Origin: SXXK01 sp038214195
Lineage (GTDB): Bacteria > Planctomycetota > Planctomycetia > Planctomycetales > Planctomycetaceae
DNA length: 64,000 nucleotides
Reading direction: 5' to 3'
Assembly (NCBI GenBank): GCA_038214195.1
Contig: JBBQSE010000002.1
Span: 12,835 to 76,834, forward strand
A program made the position numbers and the translations under genes. The notes below the pieces were generated by a model. That model worked only from the letters and a program-made list of their open reading frames with translations. It did not search any database and had not been told where the DNA came from. Of this stretch, positions 18,135 through 27,503 are shown one piece after another. The first letter of the stretch is position 1. Every line of letters starts with the position of its first letter.

Positions 18135-18961
18135 TTGCCCCAGGCTGATTTGTGCGAGCCTTTCAGGCTCAATCACAGTCTCCATCAAATACAACTCGTA
18201 TATGGTACGAGCCCGACCGCGCACTTCATTTCGCGCAGAACCGATATTTCCGGGTTCTTCGACAACCTCTCGCACTCCGCCATTATGACGGAACTCTCGA
18301 AGGTCGTGGCGGACGGGAACATCTTAAGATTAGTCCAGAAGTTTCTCTCGACAGGCGTTAACGTCAGGCCAGGGAGGCCCTGGAACTGGTCAGCAAATTT
18401 CTTGCCGACCAGCTTAGCCTCGCACTGAGTCCGGAAAAGACACACATCACAACCTTCAAGAAGGGCTTCGCCTTCCTGGGTTTTCAGATTGGTGCCTGGA
18501 CCATTCGGATGCGGGATAAATCCAAAGAGAAGTTCAAAGACAAAATCCGACAGATCACGACCCGAAGTCACAACCTGGACGCTGAGATGATCGAGCAACT
18601 GAATCGCGTTATCCGCGGGACGGCGAATTACTTCACCCGTTCCTGGTCAGCGTGCGGCAACATGTACCGCGCTCTGGATCGGTGGATACGCATGCGACTG
18701 AGGTGCATGAAGTCCAAACGAAAGTCGATGATGGATAATCGTCGCACCCGATTGGCTCACCTTGAGCGTATGGGTCTACTATCGCTTTGTCGCTTTATTC
18801 CTGTTCGTGTAGCGAGAACGCCAGGGCTCTCCCTAACGGAAGCGATTCCTGCGGGGTCGCCCGGTGCTGGAAAGTTGCACGCCGGTAAATTGAGGGAACT
18901 AACCCTCTTGCGACGAAGGGGAGGCATGAGGCCTGAAACGGCCTCAGCCTTACCCGCTTGA
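18135..18961 (+). pseudogene. Group II intron reverse transcriptase/maturase remnant
   Basis: Fragments of a group II intron-encoded protein are in two frames. Around 18230-18355 one frame reads DISGFFDNLSHSAIM then VADGNILRLVQKFLSTGV, part of the finger/palm RT region. Near 18360 the coding sequence shifts frame to RQAREALELVSKFLADQLSL, ALSPEKTHITTFKKGFAFLG and, from 18509, the maturase domain (KFKDKIRQITTRSHNLDAEM; LNRVIRGTANYFTRSW; LDRWIRMRLRCMKSKRKS). The palm block with the catalytic YADD, which should lie between these parts, is absent, and the N-terminal RT region upstream of 18230 is not recognisable. It therefore cannot encode an active enzyme. No intact intron domain V was recognised. 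The element sits in a gene-free region after DUF1501. Confidence 0.88.
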
Positions 18962-18987
18962 TTCGTATACTCAACCAGGACAGACCA

Positions 18988-19917
18988 CTAGTCTACAAGG
19001 CACAATTGTGGTGGAAAGATTTCGGTCTCGCCGGAATAGAACCGCAATCCGCGAACAACGACCATTTTCGATTCGCCTGGCGTCAATTCCAGATGCCAGC
19101 GCTGTGACTCTGTGGCGGAAAAACTCACCTCACCATCAAATCCCTGCAGTGTGCTGGTTGCAAGTGTTCGGAGCGCGCTGCCGGCATCGGGGATCGAGCA
19201 CGAAAATGACAGGACCGGATGATATTGGTCGCTGTGGCCGGAATAGAGCCGAATGCGCGTGAGTTCGACGGGAAACGGAAACGTAAGATCGAGCGTGGCT
19301 GTTGTGGACACTGGATCTGAACTCCACATCGAGCCGGCATCGTAAGTAATCTCCGGACCGGGACTTGGTCTGAAATAACCAACAACGCAGTTTTCAACTT
19401 TCGAACCAAATGAAGCCCCGGCATTCGTTTGGACATCGATCGCATAGTCCGGCTGGCCTTCGAGTTTGGAATTCACGACGACAGTCAGAAAGACGTGCGG
19501 GCAGTTGAAGCGATTGAAGCCGAACGAATCCAGAAGTTCGGACGAAAAATCCAGCACGGCATCGCCATCACGCTTTCGATATTCGGCCAGATTCTTATGA
19601 CCTCGAATGCGTTTGACGGTTTCTTCAATCTCAAAGGATGTTCCCAGCAACTCACCGTATCGTCTCTGTGTCCATTTCAAATGCTTCATCACGATGGCAT
19701 CGAGACTTCGCGGCGGAAAAGACTCATCGGTGGGACAAAAGATCACCGGCTGCACCGATATTCGCTCGGGAGGAAAATATGGCTTCGAGTCGAACTGAGC
19801 GGACGCTCGGCTTGTCCATACGGAGATCGCGATCAGAATAAAAAGCCAGAGTTGTATTTCGTGTCGTGACAAGTCGTTTTCTCCCTGGAATTCAGTCGCA
19901 GGTTTGTCAGGGCTCAC
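18988..19917 (-). CDS. Secreted protein of unknown function
   Basis: A 309-residue protein that I do not recognise. A hydrophobic stretch LWLFILIAISVWTSRASAQ (~24-42) after a short basic/acidic leader looks like a signal peptide. The mature protein has a first part with charged helices (HLKWTQRRYGELLGTSFEIE; IRGHKNLAEYRKRDGDAV) and a C-terminal beta-rich half (ATLDLTFPFPVELTRIRLYS, WHLELTPGESKMVVVRGLRF) resembling a discoidin/F5-F8-like or LamG-like sandwich. It starts 6 bases after the stop of the PVC heme protein gene on the same strand, so the two are very likely co-transcribed. Confidence 0.8.
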   Translation of the reverse strand: MSPDKPATEFQGENDLSRHEIQLWLFILIAISVWTSRASAQFDSKPYFPPERISVQPVIFCPTDESFPPRSLDAIVMKHLKWTQRRYGELLGTSFEIEETVKRIRGHKNLAEYRKRDGDAVLDFSSELLDSFGFNRFNCPHVFLTVVVNSKLEGQPDYAIDVQTNAGASFGSKVENCVVGYFRPSPGPEITYDAGSMWSSDPVSTTATLDLTFPFPVELTRIRLYSGHSDQYHPVLSFSCSIPDAGSALRTLATSTLQGFDGEVSFSATESQRWHLELTPGESKMVVVRGLRFYSGETEIFPPQLCLVD

Positions 19918-19923
19918 GCGGGC

Positions 19924-22900
19924 TCAAAGACTCTGAAGGTACTTATCCAGATCGGCCAGATCCGAGGGTTTTGTATCCCTGAGCAGCCCGGCGGGCATCA
20001 GCGAGTTGCGTTGCAGCACTTTACTTTCCGTGTCGGCGGCTTCGATTCGCCAGGTCTTGTGTTCGGCATCGCGAAGCAGCACGCCGTCGACAGATTCGTA
20101 GACGATCAGTCCCGTGTAGACTTTGCCGGATTTTGTTTCAATTGAAGTCGTTTGATAGCGCGGCGAGATATCCCGGTTGGGCTCGACGATCGATGCGAAC
20201 AAATCATGGCGTGAAAATCGTTTGGTCACGCCCTTCAGGTCTGGCCCAAGAGCCTGACGTCCGCCGTGACAGCGGGCACAGGCGAGGCGCTCGAACAGAC
20301 GCCGTCCGTTATCGACGTTGCCCGCGTCCCAGTCAACTCTCTCCAGACTGAGCAGGATCTTCTGCGACACGTCAGACGTTTGCGGTGGGCGATATTCGGG
20401 ATAGCGTTTTTCCAGCCACGTTTGCCACAGTTGCATGGATTCGGGCTGCAGGCGGTAGCCTTCTTCTCCAAATGCAAACTGGTGGGCTTGAGACGTATTG
20501 TTCTGCAGCAGCCGCATCGCCATTTCACGCAATTGAAATTCTCGCTTGTCGTTGATCAGACGTCGAGCTACCCCCAGCAGTTGAAACTGTTCCGCCGCGT
20601 CGTTGTTGCGAGGAAGTTTGACCAGGGCCTTCAGACAGGCTTCCACGGCGTTCAACTGGGCGGATTCCAGACCGGCGAGCAGGATTTCGCGGTCCTCCTT
20701 TGTTGCATGTTCCGCGATGACCATCAGAACCGCATCGCGGACAGACAGGTTCTCCAGTTGTTCGCGCAGCAATGCCTGATGTTCGGGTTTGGCAGATTCA
20801 CCAATGACAAACACCACATCGTTGGACCACTTGTATTCTGGATCACGCTGGATCGCGCTGACAAGTCCTTCAATCGCTTTGGGAATTGATCCCTGCGGTA
20901 CCTGGCTAAGAAACAGGACATGCCCTGGTTCGCCAAAACCTGGCTGTTCGGCCAGCAGCGACGGCATGGCGGGATCGACGTTGCACAGGGCCTTGTAAAG
21001 TTCCCCGATACGATCGTCCCAGTTTGTATCCTGCTTGAGGTCGTACCTGCGAATTTTGATGTCGATGCCCAGCAACGCTTTGGCAGTGGCGACACTTTCC
21101 TCGTAAGACCTCTCAATTTCGAATTGACTGATGGCGGCGAGGCGATGAATGTCGTCGGCCGGTAGTGTGGAATCCGTAATGCTGGCCAGCAGCCTTGAAA
21201 AAAGTTCGCGATTGAGCGGGGCCGTCATGGCAATCAGGCGAATCAACTCATGATCCAGATGTGCGTCGCCGGACGGGAACACGGCTGCGACTTTGGTCAT
21301 AATCGGGTTAAGTTCTCGTTCAATTGGGGCGAGAGACATCGCGGGAGCATAGCCATCAAACATGACCGGGCGGTCTTTGGCTGGCCCAACGTCACCCAGT
21401 GTCATCTGCAGAATCCGCGTGGCGTCGTGACGATCTTCGCTGGATGCATCCTTCGACGTCAGCACGCTTGCGGCGACCGCTGCCGAAGGAACGCTTTGCA
21501 GCGGCGATCGCAGACAGCGCCCCATGTGAAACCACATCAAGCCACGAAGGTTATTTGCAAGAGCCTTTGCCAGCGCGTTCCGATGATCATCATTCATGCG
21601 GGACACAAGCAGCGCGGCGGAAAACCGAACGCTGCGGTCATTTGAAGCCAGCGCGGCGGCAATGGAAGAAATCGTTGTCGTGAACGACGCCGCAGACGTT
21701 GCAGATGAAAGAGCCTCCAGCGCGAAGCGTTGCACAAAGGGATCGCGATCGGAGATGAGTTTCTTCAGAATGTCCGCGTCCGGTGCCTCGGGACGACTGC
21801 GACCAACGGCCCATGCCGTCCTCGCGCGAACCAGTCCGGCCCCTGCGAAGCTGAGTTTTGCTGCCGTGGCTTTGTCCAGTCCACCGTACATTTCCACGAG
21901 AATCTCGATCGCCCGCATGCGTTGTGACACGGGCCGCTTCTCCATCTGCGCAGCTTCGCGAAACGGTGCCGCGCCCAGTGACTTTGCCAGCGGAATCCAC
22001 TCGGCGCGGGACCAGCTGCTGTTTGGCTGAGGTGCATCCAGAACCGCATCCAACTGTTGCGTCGCTGAGTCCACATCAGACACGGGAGTTGGCAACAGAG
22101 CGGAGTCCCAGACGATGCGAAACACGCTGCCACGGGTTCCTCGTCCTCCGACGCTCACGAACATGCTTCCATCGGGAGCGACTTCGATATCGGTCGGTGC
22201 GAAGCCAAACTGATCCTGTCCTTCAGCAAACACGACGCCGTCTTTCTTCCAACCGGAACCTTCCTGCGTCAGTGGGACAGTCAGGATGCGTCCGAGTGTC
22301 CAGTCAAGCATGAACAGCGCATTCCGGTATGGCTCCGGGAATTGATTGTGCCGATAACACGTGACGCCGGTGGGAGAACCGCGCCCAAAAGTCGCGAGCA
22401 CCGGAGGCATGTCAGGATAACTGCCCGGACGCTTCAGTCCCGTTGTGACGTATCCGGCGTTGGACAGCGGCAGCACATGAAAGACCTGGGTTGGAAGATA
22501 CCACGGCAGGGAAATGTCACGTTCATCATCACTGTCATATGTAAAGAAATCACCGGTTCCGTTGAAGGTAATGTCATAGGCATTGCGGAAGCCGTCGCTG
22601 ACAATTTCTCCGCCGGACAGGTCAGGTTTCAGCCGCAGCAGCGTGCCGGACACAGGCTGCCTGATCGGTGACGTTGGCGCAGTTGCGTACGCGGCGGTGA
22701 CGCCTGCAAAATTTCCGGCCATGACATACCACCAGCCGTCCGGGCCTTTTTGGATCGAATGCACGTGATGTTCGCCGCCTGCCGAGATTTTCAGAAAGAC
22801 CTGCGGAGGACCATCGGCGATGTCATCCTGGTTGTCATCGCGGAAAATCTGCAGCCCCTGATCGCCCGAACACAACAGGCTGGAACCGAGGAAAAACATG

Positions 22901-23283
22901 CCCTGGGAACCGGTGTCCGGTTTGTCGGCGAACTGCTTAAATGAGTCAGCTCGTCCGTCGTTGTCACTGTCGATCAAAATCCGCACGTAGCCGGGACCGG
23001 AAACAACGACACGGCCTTTGGAGTCAATCGTCATCGAATGGATATCGTGCGCCAGATCATCGTCCGCATACAGCTCGACGTGAAATCCGTCAGGCACTTT
23101 AATCCCATTGACGATCGGGGCCGTCACTGGAGGAAGCAGTCCATCGTCGGCCAGCAGGTCCGGGCATGAGATTCCCGCTTTCAGCGCAAGCACGATCGAC
23201 AGTAAACGCAATGTCTGTTGCTGCATCCAGGCGATTTTCGTCAAAGACGACTCTGCCGACCTGAATGGGACCTCATGGCTCAT
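19924..23283 (-). CDS. PVC-type heme-binding protein with beta-propeller and HEAT-like repeats
   Basis: A 1119-residue secreted or membrane-associated protein typical of Planctomycetes and Verrucomicrobia. After a signal region (LRLLSIVLALKAG) comes a soluble-dehydrogenase-like beta propeller (residues ~50-400; KVPDGFHVELYADDDLAHDI, PGYVRILIDSDNDGRADSF, SVGGRGTRGSVFRIVWD). The middle is helical HEAT-like repeat sequence, and the C-terminus is a cytochrome c-like domain with CARCH at about residue 1000 followed by the PVC C-terminal segment (ALGPDLKGVTKRFSRHDLF, SIVEPNRDISPRYQT). It probably transfers electrons from a sugar or alcohol substrate to heme; the substrate is unknown. Start either 23283 or the internal ATG at 23226, which begins right at the signal peptide. 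Confidence 0.93.
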   Translation of the reverse strand: MSHEVPFRSAESSLTKIAWMQQQTLRLLSIVLALKAGISCPDLLADDGLLPPVTAPIVNGIKVPDGFHVELYADDDLAHDIHSMTIDSKGRVVVSGPGYVRILIDSDNDGRADSFKQFADKPDTGSQGMFFLGSSLLCSGDQGLQIFRDDNQDDIADGPPQVFLKISAGGEHHVHSIQKGPDGWWYVMAGNFAGVTAAYATAPTSPIRQPVSGTLLRLKPDLSGGEIVSDGFRNAYDITFNGTGDFFTYDSDDERDISLPWYLPTQVFHVLPLSNAGYVTTGLKRPGSYPDMPPVLATFGRGSPTGVTCYRHNQFPEPYRNALFMLDWTLGRILTVPLTQEGSGWKKDGVVFAEGQDQFGFAPTDIEVAPDGSMFVSVGGRGTRGSVFRIVWDSALLPTPVSDVDSATQQLDAVLDAPQPNSSWSRAEWIPLAKSLGAAPFREAAQMEKRPVSQRMRAIEILVEMYGGLDKATAAKLSFAGAGLVRARTAWAVGRSRPEAPDADILKKLISDRDPFVQRFALEALSSATSAASFTTTISSIAAALASNDRSVRFSAALLVSRMNDDHRNALAKALANNLRGLMWFHMGRCLRSPLQSVPSAAVAASVLTSKDASSEDRHDATRILQMTLGDVGPAKDRPVMFDGYAPAMSLAPIERELNPIMTKVAAVFPSGDAHLDHELIRLIAMTAPLNRELFSRLLASITDSTLPADDIHRLAAISQFEIERSYEESVATAKALLGIDIKIRRYDLKQDTNWDDRIGELYKALCNVDPAMPSLLAEQPGFGEPGHVLFLSQVPQGSIPKAIEGLVSAIQRDPEYKWSNDVVFVIGESAKPEHQALLREQLENLSVRDAVLMVIAEHATKEDREILLAGLESAQLNAVEACLKALVKLPRNNDAAEQFQLLGVARRLINDKREFQLREMAMRLLQNNTSQAHQFAFGEEGYRLQPESMQLWQTWLEKRYPEYRPPQTSDVSQKILLSLERVDWDAGNVDNGRRLFERLACARCHGGRQALGPDLKGVTKRFSRHDLFASIVEPNRDISPRYQTTSIETKSGKVYTGLIVYESVDGVLLRDAEHKTWRIEAADTESKVLQRNSLMPAGLLRDTKPSDLADLDKYLQSL

Positions 23284-23543
23284 CTGCGAATCACTCCGTT
23301 AATTCAACGCATTCCGAATGACTGGTCACGGATGATAGGTGATCGCGGGATTAAATTGCAGTCCTGCTTTCGCCGGAAACCGGATCTGGAGCCTGCCACA
23401 GTCCGCAAGGGGTTCGGGGTTGTTGCGTTTCAGAACATCCTGTCTATACTTCTGTCGCCCGCGTACAGCATCGTACAACCTTCAAATCGTGTGACTCAGC
23501 TGCATTGCTCTGGATAGAGTGAGCAGTGCAGGAGCCTGGCTGA

Positions 23544-24941
23544 ATGAAACTCACATTTCTTGGTGCCGCAGGTGAAGTCACCGGCAGTCAGCACCTGATC
23601 GAAACCTCGTCGGCCAGAATTCTGCTGGATTGCGGGCTTTTTCAGGGAAAGTCTGATCACACGCGACCACTGAATGAAAAATTTCGATGTGCGCCGCAAA
23701 AACTGGATCTGGTGGTGCTGTCGCACGGGCATATCGATCATTGCGGCAGACTTCCGGCACTTTACAAAGCTGGCTTTCGAGGCCCAATTTACACGAGTCA
23801 CGCCACGGCCGATATTGCTGATCTCATGCTTCGTGACAGCGCTCATATTCAGGAGGAAGACGCGAGATATCGGCAGAAAAAGAAGTACGGCCGCCCAGGA
23901 GATTCCGACAAGCCGCTTTACACGCTGGACGATGTCCGCAAAACGACACGGCTGTTCAAACCTGTCCTCTACCACGAGTGGAAAGAAATCAGTTCCAGCG
24001 TGCGAATTCGCATCAAACATGCCGGGCATATTTTGGGGGCATCCATCACCGAACTGGAACTGCTGGACGATGGTGAATGGAAGCGACTGGTCTTCACTGG
24101 TGACCTTGGTCGTCGCAATCAGCCGATTCTGAACGATCCTGAACCCGTCGATCGTTGCGATGTGCTGATTTCAGAATCGACGTACGGCAACAGACTGCAT
24201 CCGCTGGCGGGTGATGTGAAGGCGGAATTGAAACGTGTGATCTGCGAAGCGGCCAGCCGCGAAGGCAAGGTCATCGTTCCGGCATTCAGTCTGGGGCGAA
24301 CTCAGATGCTGGTCTATCTCCTGAACGAACTCCGCAACGAACACGCGCTTTGTCGCGTTCCGGTTTTCGTGGACAGCCCGCTGGCAACACGACTGACGGA
24401 AGTTCACCGTGAGAATTCGAACGTAATGAGTGAAGAGGTACAGGAGACGCTGCAGGTTGACGACGACGTCTTTAATTTCGACGGCCTGACTTACGTGCGT
24501 TCGCAAGGCGAGAGCATAGCGTTGAACAAGCGAAAGGGGCCGTTTGTCGTGATCGCGGCGGGCGGCATGTGCGAGAACGGGCGAGTCGTTCATCATTTAA
24601 AAAATGCCGTCGCCTACGAAAACAACACCATTCTGATCATCGGCTTTCAAGCCATGCACACTCTCGGTCGGCAGATCGTCGAGCGACAACCGGAACTCAG
24701 GATTTTGGGCCGCGAGTTTCCGTTGCGAGCGCGCGTTGAAATCGTGAACGGTCTATCGGCTCACGCAGACGCCGAAGACTTTCGCTGGTGGTTCGGTGAG
24801 CTGCAGAAACAGGGTGGTGCTGGCCAGGTCTTTTTAGTGCATGGCGAAGAAGCAGGCCTGCAGGCGATGGCGAGTTTGACTGCCGACTGTTCCGACCTGC
24901 CGCCAATCATCCCGAAATTTGGTGAATCGTTTGAGGTTTGA
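23544..24941 (+). CDS. MBL-fold beta-CASP metallohydrolase (RNA-processing exonuclease type)
   Basis: A 465-residue metallo-beta-lactamase fold nuclease with beta-CASP and RMMBL parts. Metal ligands are visible as SHGHIDH (His61, His63, Asp65, His66), KHAGHILGA and FTGDLGR. The beta-CASP motifs follow: SESTYGNRLH, PAFSLGRTQML, AGGMCENGRVVHHLK, and the C-terminal VNGLSAHADAEDF. This arrangement is that of CPSF73/YSH1-like bacterial proteins that cut or trim RNA in the cytoplasm. ATG 23544 is preceded by GTGCAGGAGCCTGGCTGA, containing AGGAG at a workable distance. Monocistronic, with repeat DNA directly after the TGA stop. Confidence 0.93.
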   Translation: MKLTFLGAAGEVTGSQHLIETSSARILLDCGLFQGKSDHTRPLNEKFRCAPQKLDLVVLSHGHIDHCGRLPALYKAGFRGPIYTSHATADIADLMLRDSAHIQEEDARYRQKKKYGRPGDSDKPLYTLDDVRKTTRLFKPVLYHEWKEISSSVRIRIKHAGHILGASITELELLDDGEWKRLVFTGDLGRRNQPILNDPEPVDRCDVLISESTYGNRLHPLAGDVKAELKRVICEAASREGKVIVPAFSLGRTQMLVYLLNELRNEHALCRVPVFVDSPLATRLTEVHRENSNVMSEEVQETLQVDDDVFNFDGLTYVRSQGESIALNKRKGPFVVIAAGGMCENGRVVHHLKNAVAYENNTILIIGFQAMHTLGRQIVERQPELRILGREFPLRARVEIVNGLSAHADAEDFRWWFGELQKQGGAGQVFLVHGEEAGLQAMASLTADCSDLPPIIPKFGESFEV

Positions 24942-24946
24942 GTCAG

Positions 24947-25067
24947 CGAGCGGCATAAGGCGAGCGGCATAAGGCGAGCGGCAGAAAACGATTTACCAGC
25001 TGTAGGACGGGCACTCTTGCCCGTCACGGTCCCTGACGGGCAGAAGTACCCGTCCTACGGTAAATAT
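24947..25067. repeat. Palindromic repeat, family R4 (copy 1) with short tandem lead-in
   Basis: Begins with about three copies of the 14-mer GCGAGCGGCATAAG (24947-24983), continues GCAGAAAACGATTTACC, then a long hairpin with arms GTAGGACGGGCACTCTTGCC (25002-25026) and TGACGGGCAGAAGTACCCGT to CCTAC (25034-25058). The same lead-in plus hairpin occurs at 59039-59132, and the lead-in alone at 42926. Confidence 0.87.
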
Positions 25068-25093
25068 ATTTCTGCCGATCGCCTAAGGCTGCC

Positions 25094-25269
25094 TAAACCT
25101 GGTTTACCTTCGAAAACCGGATTTACGTCCGAGGGGTGGCCCGGGCTGGACTGAGCGAAGCGAAGGACGCCCCGGAGGTTTCGATGTGCCATATTGAAGA
25201 ACACCGGGGTTTCGCTGCGCTCCGACCCCGGCCACGCGAAACTCCTGTTCTCATTCTGAACCAGGTTTA
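25094..25269. repeat. MITE-like element with terminal inverted repeats, family R5 (copy 1)
   Basis: A 176-base element with perfect 11-base terminal inverted repeats, TAAACCTGGTT (25094-25104) and AACCAGGTTTA (25259-25269). The interior is rich in GGCCCGGGC, GGTTTCG and GACCCCGGCCAC arms. One terminus plus the interior recurs at 48399-48510, and a fragment at 61301-61335. Confidence 0.85.
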
Positions 25270-25349
25270 GCGCGTCGCAAAAACGCCGCGATCCCGACCG
25301 CAGGGCTACGATCGGGATCACGGGAGTTGAGGGAATCCAAAATCAACAA

Positions 25350-25907
25350 TCAGAAGTTAAGGAAGACGATCCGGCCGGGGATCAATCGCACAAATCGTGT
25401 CGCGTACGGTTCGATGTCCTGCGGTGTCTCGCGAGCTTCCACGCGAACGATCTGGCACGCTCCGGGATCCAGCGGACGGGTCGATTCAAACAGCCAGATT
25501 CCGTTCTTCATCTTCAGGCCGCCCATCACACTTACCGTCAGGTAAGGAATCGTACCATCCTCTTTGACTGCCAGCATGCCAGTCCGCGGATGCTTGTCGA
25601 GAGGGACGGGGTGGGACACTCGCGTATAGGTTTGCCCCAATGTTCCGGCCGGAGTAATACTCAATTCTTGGTTCATCACATTACCAGCGGCATCGTGATG
25701 CTCCGTGACGTCAAAATTAAAGTCGCCTGCGTCCAGATGCTGATGCTGATGCTGGATCATCGGCGGCATGACAGATCCGTCAACAATTGGTGCCACGTCG
25801 ATTCCAGAGGGAGTCGTCAGACCATCGCCACCGAGGGCGATTGTTGACGCACCGGTTGTCAGAGATAACAGTCCGCACAACGCGAGACGGCCGAATCGTT
25901 TGCTCAT
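25350..25907 (-). CDS. Secreted hypothetical protein
   Basis: A 185-residue exported protein without recognisable family. The signal peptide is MSKRFGRLALCGLLSLTTGA and following residues; the mature part contains a His/Gln cluster (MIQHQHQHLDAGDFNFD), a possible metal-binding patch, then beta-rich sequence (VSHPVPLDKHPRTGMLAVKE, GIWLFESTRPLDPGACQIVR). ATG 25907 was preferred over 25922 because it begins directly with the basic n-region. It is downstream of nothing on its strand for 220 bases; the R5 element lies just after its stop. Confidence 0.75.
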   Translation of the reverse strand: MSKRFGRLALCGLLSLTTGASTIALGGDGLTTPSGIDVAPIVDGSVMPPMIQHQHQHLDAGDFNFDVTEHHDAAGNVMNQELSITPAGTLGQTYTRVSHPVPLDKHPRTGMLAVKEDGTIPYLTVSVMGGLKMKNGIWLFESTRPLDPGACQIVRVEARETPQDIEPYATRFVRLIPGRIVFLNF

Positions 25908-26142
25908 AGGAAAATCCTTCACTACCGGAGTTTTTTAAGCGGCAGAATTTTGTGACAAAACAGTCTAAACCGCAATCGGTTCAAACGTATCACATCACTC
26001 AGCGCACTGCGGAGTTGAAGTTCCAGTGTTGCATGGATTCTGCAATCCCGATTGTGCGTTTCGAGCATCAGCCAGACCGGGCAAACTCTAACAGACAGCC
26101 AGGACAGGCACGATGTAACGATCGTGACACGCCGCGTTTGGC

Positions 26143-27306
26143 TCAGCAGTGATGGGCTCCCTTTGAATTCACATAGACGGCATAGACGGACTGACTGGCC
26201 GTCATAAACAGCCGATTACGTTTCGTGCCTCCGAAACACACGTTGCTGCAGATTTCCGGAAGATGAATTTGCCCGATCCGCACGCCGTCTTCGGGAGCGA
26301 AGATGTGAACTCCGTCGTAGCCCTCACCGACCCAGCCCGCGCTGGACCAGATGTTGCCATAGTTGTCGCAGCGAATGCCATCCGCCATTCCCGCCTTTTC
26401 AGTGCCGTCTGGCATTGTCAGTGTCATCGAGGCGAATTCGCGTCCGTTGGCCACATTTTTTGCATCCACAACGTCCCAAACTTTGATGTTCTTCGGCGCT
26501 TCCTTGTAATGCGACGATCCCGTATCGGCCGCATAAAGTTTCTTGTAGTCCGGTGAAAAACACAGTCCGTTTGGCTTGTAGATCTCGTCGGTGACTTTAA
26601 AGATTTTCCCCGTGCTGGATTCAATACGATAGATGGCCTCTTTTTGATAAGGCTGCACGGAGTCTGTTTTTGCCAGCGTGCCTTCGTAGTCCATCAGCCC
26701 CCCGTAACCGGGATCCGTAAACCAAATGTCGCCATTTGGATGGACAACGCCATCGTTCGGCGCGTTGAATGACTTGCCCTCGAATTTTTCAGCCAGCACC
26801 GTCCGCGTGCCGTCAACTTCATACCGTGCCACACTGCGTGTCAGATGCTCAAACGAAATCTGACGCCCCTGAAAATCAAAGGTGTTGCCATTGCTGTTGT
26901 TCGCCGGATGACGAAACGTGCTCACATGGCCGTCCTCTTCCAGCCAACGCTGCTGAATGTTGTTGGGAATGTCACTCCAAATGAGATAGCGTCCGACGCC
27001 GTTCCACGCTGGCCCCTCTGTCCACAGCGTGTCTTTGCTGTAATGAATTCGCTGAATCGGCGTGTTGCCAAGTTTCAATTTGTCGAAACGGTCATCCAGC
27101 GAAATCAGCCGCGGATCAGGATAACGCACCGGGCCGTCATCGAATTCAAAATCATCAGCCACAGCAGCTTTCGCGGCGACAAGTGCGGCGGCAGTTGTCG
27201 CAAGGAACGAGCGTCTTGCCGTCACGCGGCTTTGCGTTCCACTGGTGGCGGTTGCTGAGAGGTCACGATTTGAATCCCTGGTGGACAGATTGTCAGATTG
27301 GGTCAT
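26143..27306 (-). CDS. SMP-30/gluconolactonase-family protein (Tat-exported)
   Basis: A 387-residue six-bladed propeller of the SMP-30/gluconolactonase/LRE family, which hydrolyses sugar lactones or similar esters using a divalent metal. The twin-arginine signal is ARRSFLATTAAALVAAKAA (~31-48). Family signatures follow: WTEGPAWNGVGRYLIWSDIP, NAPNDGVVHPNGDIWFTDPG (metal-binding Asn/Asp), KPNGLCFSPDYKKLYAADTG and KAGMADGIRCDNYGNIW. The long Ser/Thr-rich leader before the Arg pair suggests the real start could be internal, but none fits better than ATG 27306. Likely acts outside the cytoplasmic membrane in sugar oxidation. Confidence 0.93.
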   Translation of the reverse strand: MTQSDNLSTRDSNRDLSATATSGTQSRVTARRSFLATTAAALVAAKAAVADDFEFDDGPVRYPDPRLISLDDRFDKLKLGNTPIQRIHYSKDTLWTEGPAWNGVGRYLIWSDIPNNIQQRWLEEDGHVSTFRHPANNSNGNTFDFQGRQISFEHLTRSVARYEVDGTRTVLAEKFEGKSFNAPNDGVVHPNGDIWFTDPGYGGLMDYEGTLAKTDSVQPYQKEAIYRIESSTGKIFKVTDEIYKPNGLCFSPDYKKLYAADTGSSHYKEAPKNIKVWDVVDAKNVANGREFASMTLTMPDGTEKAGMADGIRCDNYGNIWSSAGWVGEGYDGVHIFAPEDGVRIGQIHLPEICSNVCFGGTKRNRLFMTASQSVYAVYVNSKGAHHC

Positions 27307-27503
27307 GGTGGGAATCTCCTGTAAGAGACAGATGAATTGGATAGCGCACTAGGGTACGGTGTGAAAAGGATCGAGTGCAACTCTGGCACGCCTGTCGGGA
27401 CCGGGTATACTCCGAATAGAGCAAATACGGAGATGCGGCGAGACTGACAGCACAGGCAAACCTGTCCACGTCGTGAAATGACTTGTAGTGAATTGGAGCA
27501 GAG

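Noticed and set aside
18187..18211. CTCGTA-TATGG-TACGAG hairpin considered as group II intron domain V
   Set aside because: Too short, lacks the AGC/GUU triad and bulge of domain V.
24947..24983. Short tandem GCGAGCGGCATAAG units considered as a CRISPR fragment
   Set aside because: Units are adjacent without spacers and belong to the R4 repeat lead-in; no cas genes in the window.
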